Source of the DNA: Leuctra nigra
Taxonomy: Eukaryota > Arthropoda > Insecta > Plecoptera > Leuctridae
Length of the DNA stretch: 64,000 nt
Assembly (NCBI GenBank): GCA_934045905.1
Contig: OW203771.1
Span: forward strand, 23,940,069-24,004,068
Reading direction: 5' to 3'
Below, one piece after another: positions 58,301-64,000 of the stretch. The notes below the pieces were generated by a model that saw only the letters and a list, made by a program, of their open reading frames with translations, ran no database searches and was not told where the DNA came from. Positions within the stretch are counted from its first letter, which is position 1. Each line of letters starts with the position of its first letter. A program made the position numbers and the translations under genes.

Positions 58301-61082
58301 GTAGAGTATTTTATCATTGCACTGGGGTTCAATAGCGTATCCATTTTCAGTGTTTTCAAATCTCTTCGTGCTTGAACTGTTTTGCGCTTTTGATTCAATT
58401 TTCAAATTAGTTTCTATTTCGAGTGATACTTAACTGGCTGTTAAGCCCCCAGGTTTACATTGAAATGTGTTAACGGGATTATTTTTAATCCTAGCAACGA
58501 TCACATGAAAATGCCAGATAGCTCCAGAGTTCAATGATTGCAGCGCGAAAACATTTGAAATCACACTTACGCTTTCGTTCCATTTCTATTTACACTTTTA
58601 ATGCAATTCATTGCTTTGAAAGCTTTGGGAGAGACTCGACTAGCAAACTATAAATAGCAACTGGTAAAGAGATTTCCTAATTCTGAGTTAACATTATTTA
58701 CAGGAAAATAAAACAGTACCTACTAATTTGTTACCTGGAAAAGTCCCGAAATGTGTTCAGTACATTAAAAGCAGATTGCCTGATGTCCATTTTCATGAGT
58801 TTTGCTTTGAACACTGTAATAATCAAGTTCTATGAATTGCATATTGACTGAAGTCCACAAAGAGTTTTATTGAAGTTTTCTCTTTCAATGGATTTGAGTC
58901 AGTTTAAGAATAATTGGAATTGTCATCGGGCCATCTGCTTAAGTTACAGTATTTGTCCGAGCACATGTATTAGAAATCACAAATAATGTATCCCACTATT
59001 ACTTTATCGGCAAAGAAGAACACAGCTAAATATCAGAAAATAAAGAATTTTTTTTCTGGGCAGTACAAAAAATTATCTCCCCCCGGCCCCAAATAATAGA
59101 TAACAGCATTTCATTTGATTTCCTACACCTTGAGTGATTTCAAGATCCATCCACACGCTCAGCCTCTCAGTGGCGCACGTGGAGGATACTTGTCATCTCT
59201 GGACCAACGTGAAGTTCCAATACAGATCAATCAATCAACCAATCGATATATAGGTGAAGAAGAAGTGAAACGTCAAGTTCTTTCATTGCATTGCTCGTTG
59301 CGGTGGCATGTTCAAGACAAGACGAGACAGCCTCTGACGCTGAGACTAGAATGTCCGACCACAACATGAAATACTTGACGACTAAATTCAGAGGAGAGTA
59401 GAAATAAAAAGGGACTGGAAACCAAATGAATATCGGTTCCATCAAATTCAGACAATATTTTTCTTTTTCAAATCGACTTTAGGGAACTTACATGCTCAGA
59501 AATGTCTAACATTCATTTGATCGGTGATCATTTATTTGAAAAACTGTAAATGTTAGTAAATAATTTCAGATTTGAAAGGCAATGAAGTAAACATTCAATT
59601 CAATAAGGAACCCTTATTGAACCGTTATGGGAACCCAAATAATGTTTAATAATAATTTAATAAGGGTTCCGATTAGACCTAAAAAATATATGGGTTCTGG
59701 TTTCGGTTCCGATCCCTGGAAATAAATGAACAATGTTCGAAGTTTAAGAAAATTTTATGCAAACGTCTGTTGTGTGTCCTGCGGTCCGCAAGACTCAAAG
59801 TTATTTTCTGAGTAAAAGTACAAAAAAAGATATGAGTGTACTCGTGTATAAAAAACAAAGTAAGTGCCTCTGTACTGCGAGATCGCATTTCACGTCGAGA
59901 CAGCGAAGTGATCTCCTGTGCATTCGGTTTGATAATGACGGGATGATGCTGTATGGACCAGCCACGAGGAGCGGCGTTAATTCATTCCGCTCGCTCAGCT
60001 GCGCGGAAGAAGAAAGCCGAGATTCTTTTTTCACGCCACACAACACGAAACAAGAAGCAAAATAAAACAGCGTCGTCGGGAAGGATTTCTACTCGAGATC
60101 GCGGAGAAGAAGCTTTTTTGCTTCCCCTTCAAACCATTTGTCTATTTTTTATACGACTAAAATTTTCAGTCACTGACAGAAAATCATTATTTATAATATA
60201 AAAAATAGTGTGTATATAAAACCTTTGCAAGTCGTATTGTTATTCAACGGTTTTTCGTATAGCATTTTGATTATGCATTTTTGTCATTTTTTTGTTGTCG
60301 CATTTGTTATTGCTTTGAAATACGTTCTGCATATAAAATACATGATTTAGTATTTGTATAATTTGAACGGGTTTTTGTTTAGACAATGTTATTATCGTAG
60401 ATGAATAAATGCCGATTGCCAATTTAAAATATGCTGATTTTAATACGGACCAGATTGCAAAATAGGTCGAGTATTGATAGTATGTAAAAAGTAATGTAAA
60501 AATAATTATGAAACATATACCCAATTATTTTATCATAATTATAATTTTCATTGAAATTATTCACAAAATTATTTTGTTTTGAGTACGAATTTGCCAAATT
60601 AATGCTGTTGAAAAGATAAAATGCAATGCTTAGTTATTGTGGACTTATAATATTTTGGTTAATCCTATACTCTTTAGGTATAGGTATTGACGATTTGTTG
60701 CCAACACATTAGTGAAAGATAATTTAACCGATTTATACTCAACTTGTTCGAGATTTTAACTTTTTGTAGCAAAATTAAAACTGATTAAAACTTGTATTAA
60801 GTCCGATAACACCTTTACTAAATTGAATTTTAAAAGAGGTGATTAATAATGTCACATACAGAAAGCAAACTAAAGAGCATAAAAGATTTGAGCGCAAAAG
60901 CTCTAAATTGGGACGCTTGGAAAAGTAATTAATAACTATAGAAAGAGCTTTCTTATATAGGTCACTTACATGTAGGTAAGCCACCGAGAAATGGGAAATA
61001 GTACTTGTATGAGGATTTCATATCAACGAGTAAATTGTAATTTATATTTATTTAATATTAAACCTACAAAGCTGAAGTATAG
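55391..61082. other. unassigned DNA
   Basis: The longest quiet stretch of the window. A small inverted repeat GGAACCCTTATT/AATAAGGGTTCC lies at 59607/59659 and an inverted copy of the short dispersed repeat at 58816-58849. GC-richer islands lie at about 57290-57420 and 59880-60120. Several 60-100 codon frames (58103-58405 minus, 59115-59369 plus, 59757-60065 plus) have no domains and overlap opposing frames. Confidence 0.4.
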
Positions 61083-61116
61083 CTAGAAAAACTCTTGATG
61101 TAACAAATTGATGATT
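61083..61116 (-). mobile_element. Helitron-like 3' end relic fused to copy H
   Basis: CTAGAAAAACTCTTGATGTA then ACAAATTGATGATTAA is a decayed complement of the 3' terminus. It runs straight into the 5' GCGAGCG of copy H, so two termini of opposite orientation abut. Confidence 0.5.
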
Positions 61117-61788
61117 AAGCGAGCGTAGCGAGCGTCTCTATTGAGCACTTTTGGACACTTTCTTTGTTTTTGTGTGTGTGTGTGTTTTTGTTTCCCGACA
61201 CCACAGGCCACATTGTTTTTCCGATCGAGCCTGGGATTGTTTTTGAGCGCTGCCCTCTGATTGGTTGATACGTGAAAATGGCCTGTAGCTCACGTTTGAC
61301 CTACTGAATCGAAATGTTGCAATTTTTATTATAGACACTTTATAAATTTCATGTTAATTGTAAAGCATTTCTTGAAGCTATTAAGAATTTTGCAGATATT
61401 AGAGCTTGTTTAATATAGTATGTGTTTCATGGAGGCTCTGAGAGACAGAACTCTATAAATTTAAAGCATTTCGCTTTTTGTGTTCGATCACATTGTTAAA
61501 GGAACGCATACATTTCAACGAGTAGTGTGGTGACACCCGTACACTTCATTTTCGAAAGAATCTTTCCCAGTTCATCTCTATAAATACGGTTCAAAGATTG
61601 CATTTTTATCCTGGTCCTCCTCAATAATGTTACCGTCTTCGATTTCTTGCCGAACTCCTTCCAACATTGCTCATCTCTTTGAATTCTCAGAAATTGCATA
61701 GAGGTAAGAAGATAGACAGAATTTCGGTACGATGTGTTGCGCGTTTCGGTGCGCGCTCATCAACGCGTTACACCGAGCGTTTTCCTAG
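61117..61788 (+). mobile_element. Helitron-like element, copy H
   Basis: The 5' end is GCGAGCGTAGCGAGCGTCTC with the first TTGA altered, followed by a GT-rich tract. The 3' end is CGCTC...GAGCG hairpin plus TTTTCCTAG followed by T. Confidence 0.65.
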
Positions 61789-63085
61789 TTATGGACAACA
61801 TCAAACGATGGAATAACCGATTTCACGGGCTGGAGTCACAAAGAAGTAAACTTTATGACCGATAAAGCTTTTTTACAATGAAACTGTTACCATGTTACAT
61901 GGGCATTCACTTCGCGATGGTAAATGCAAAAGAATTCAATTTATGGATTACATACAGTCTAGGTACTTATAGTGTTTACAGATATCTTGGTAATTATTGT
62001 TATACAAAAATATGTCTGTTACATTACATATACTTTTTGAGGCATTAGGTTAATAAAAGACTTAACACAAATAGTTGTTTCGGAGAATTTAAGTTTTACT
62101 AGTCACGACAGGTCAAGTATGGGATAATACTGCTAAATAATTTTAAACGGCCAATCTTTAAATTATAATTTTTCAACCAAAGATCGTATTTCGATTAAAT
62201 CATAGATACATTTCTATGAGGCAACGTTTCCGGTCAAAATATCCATCAATCCACGAAATGTAATGAAAATTTGTTTTTTGCATGTGAAAAGAGTTTTGTT
62301 TTACACCAGAGTATGTGTTTTCATTTTGAAATACAATAAAATAAGCATGTAAGATGCTGCATCACCTCTAATATACGAGTGAGGACTGTAACTTTACATG
62401 CATTTCGTAAATGTGTATACTTAGTATCAGCGTTGCTGGGCTCATGCACGGTATTTACTACAAGACAAGTTTATAATTTGCTAATTAGAATGATAATTTT
62501 AATCTCGATCAGGCGAACGCTCTGGATAAAGACACAATAAATATCTACAACAAATAAAAATATGTAAAATGTACTAAACTATAAAGAAGAGATTCACGTT
62601 TTGCTCGCTTAGCGAAAATTATTCTTCAAATGTAAAAACATTTTTCCACAAGTAACATGCAGTGCAGCAATTCTCCAGTTGAATAAGACGGCGAAGTCGA
62701 ATAGGAAGCCATCCTATGCATTTCTAATCCGCTCCAAATGACTTCCACGGCGAGAAGAGATCGAGGAATTGATCCGCGAGAATTCTCTTCAAGACTAATG
62801 AATATTTCATGGACCACTTTATAGTTCTCTCAACATCTTTGTCTCACACAAATGTAACTACCGACTGACGACAATAATCATGTACTTGGTACAGAGTGTT
62901 GCCGATTACAGCAGCTTTCAAGGACGTCAAAGTAGGAACAAGGTACTAAGCTTTCAAGGACAGGGAAATAGAATGCAGGAATTTTATGGTGAGATTTAAG
63001 GACGGAAATGTCAAAATCTGTTTGAGAAACATCATGAAACAAATCCTTAATCGATAGTGTAAACATTGTTGTAATATTTAATGTA
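61789..63085. other. unassigned DNA
   Basis: There are no recognisable genes or repeats. Confidence 0.4.
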
Positions 63086-63196
63086 TAGTCAAGGAAACTA
63101 GATGGTTCATACTCTATCTCTCTCTGCTCCATATAAAACATGTTTATGTTATGGGTCAGAGAGAGGCAGAGTATGAACCATCTAGTTTCCCTGACG
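63086..63196. mobile_element. palindromic Tc1/mariner-type MITE, copy 2
   Basis: It is nearly identical to 51635-51747, with TA at both edges (63084-63085 and 63197-63198) and one fewer A in the centre. The minus-strand frame 62878-63201 covers it by chance. Confidence 0.85.
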
Positions 63197-63779
63197 TACA
63201 CCTACACCACCAATTGGTTCATTTTAAGAAGTAAAAAGCTGAAAATAGATGTTACGCATTCGAAATAAAAGCACTGACTTATTACATTCTGTAATAATAC
63301 ATACACAAGCTGCTAAACGCTTCTGATCTCTCGCTGTTTCAACAAACCCCCTACCATAAAAGAAGATAAAACTCTCTGGATGTTATAACAAACGATGTCA
63401 GCACAGGTGACATTGTCCTCTCTCGGTAATAAAACTACCAAGCGCTCAACTCTTTCGCATTTCTGGACAGAAGACCTGGAATTAGGGCTCTTAAGTACCA
63501 TTTCAAGTGTTCCCTAAGTGCGAAAAGTGTAATAAACTTTTGGGTTTTTGTTATGAGACTAGGTGATAAGGGCTTTTATTATGGTTTGCTGTTTATTAAA
63601 TTTACTTTTTTTAAGGGTCAAGTTATAAAGGTTAGAGTGCAAAGCACATCCGGCATGGCAGAGTTAATAGCACAATATTTAGATACGTAACTTTAATGTG
63701 ACTGTTTTCGGGCTGTGTATTGGTGTTTATGTTTTCAAAAAGTATTGTCCTGCACTATTAAATGAGTATTTATGATGTA
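63197..63779. other. unassigned DNA
   Basis: Nothing recognisable was seen. Confidence 0.4.
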
Positions 63780-63985
63780 CACGCAACAAATCATAAAACG
63801 GTATTTGAACAAAACAGATTCGCTTGTCTGGTCCCTTGACAATCTTTCTCTGTTATTATCAATGAAATCAGAGCTCACCTACTAGAGGCAAATGCCGAGT
63901 TAGCATAGACTTCATCGGATGCAGCCATCACATTATTTTTGGAAAAGCTACTTCTTTCAAATGCAGTTTTATCATTTGTTGAGTG
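63780..63985. mobile_element. CACGCAAC TA-flanked MITE, copy 3
   Basis: The left end CACGCAACAAATCATAAAAC matches the complement of the right end (CACTCAACAAATGATAAAAC). TA flanks both sides. Confidence 0.8.
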
Positions 63986-64000
63986 TACATCATTGTAGGA

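Overview
This window looks like gene-poor, AT-rich nuclear DNA from an insect. A hemipteran is possible, but nothing here fixes the order. I find no operons, no long open host genes, no recognisable host exon and no complete host gene. Almost everything that can be identified is a mobile element or a relic of one, often several layers deep.

Region by region. 0.5-1 kb: a foldback element with a tRNA-derived SINE fragment in its loop. 1.3-4.9 kb: a minus-strand CR1-like (Jockey-superfamily) non-LTR retrotransposon with an uninterrupted 983-codon ORF2 (endonuclease plus reverse transcriptase) and the tail of ORF1. 5.1-8.0 kb: a second, decayed relative of it, split by a 2.36 kb long-inverted-repeat element that itself holds a Helitron-like element. 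10.2-14.3 kb: Helitron-like copies and a SINE-like repeat. 17.1-18.2 kb: a palindromic element and a hAT-type MITE with a perfect 8-bp target duplication. 26.5-27.8 kb: a Helitron-like copy almost identical to the one at 11-12.3 kb. 29.3-32.2 kb and 41.6-43.9 kb: two inverted copies of a composite element with arrays of an ETS/CRE-like motif. 33.3 kb: the C-terminal tail of another retrotransposon. 34.8-37.7 kb: an inverted-repeat element holding a TTAA-flanked, Kolobok-like element with a THAP zinc-finger relic. 39.0-39.6 kb: a 31-bp minisatellite open in all three forward frames. 46-52 kb and 63-64 kb: several MITE families, one cluster nested three deep. 54.6-55.4 kb: a 116-bp satellite. 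The rest is unassigned AT-rich DNA with a few GC-richer islands.

The only gene products I can defend are from transposons: CR1-like ORF2, the ORF1 remnant, a THAP fragment and one retrotransposon C-terminus. The strongest lead is a short non-autonomous Helitron-like family (at least eight recognisable copies plus relics). It has a conserved GAGCGAGCG 5' end, a 3' hairpin followed by CCTAG, mostly A/T insertion junctions, one compensatory stem change, and a chimeric subtype that moved recently. Boundaries of elements without a stated target duplication are accurate to about 10-50 bases.
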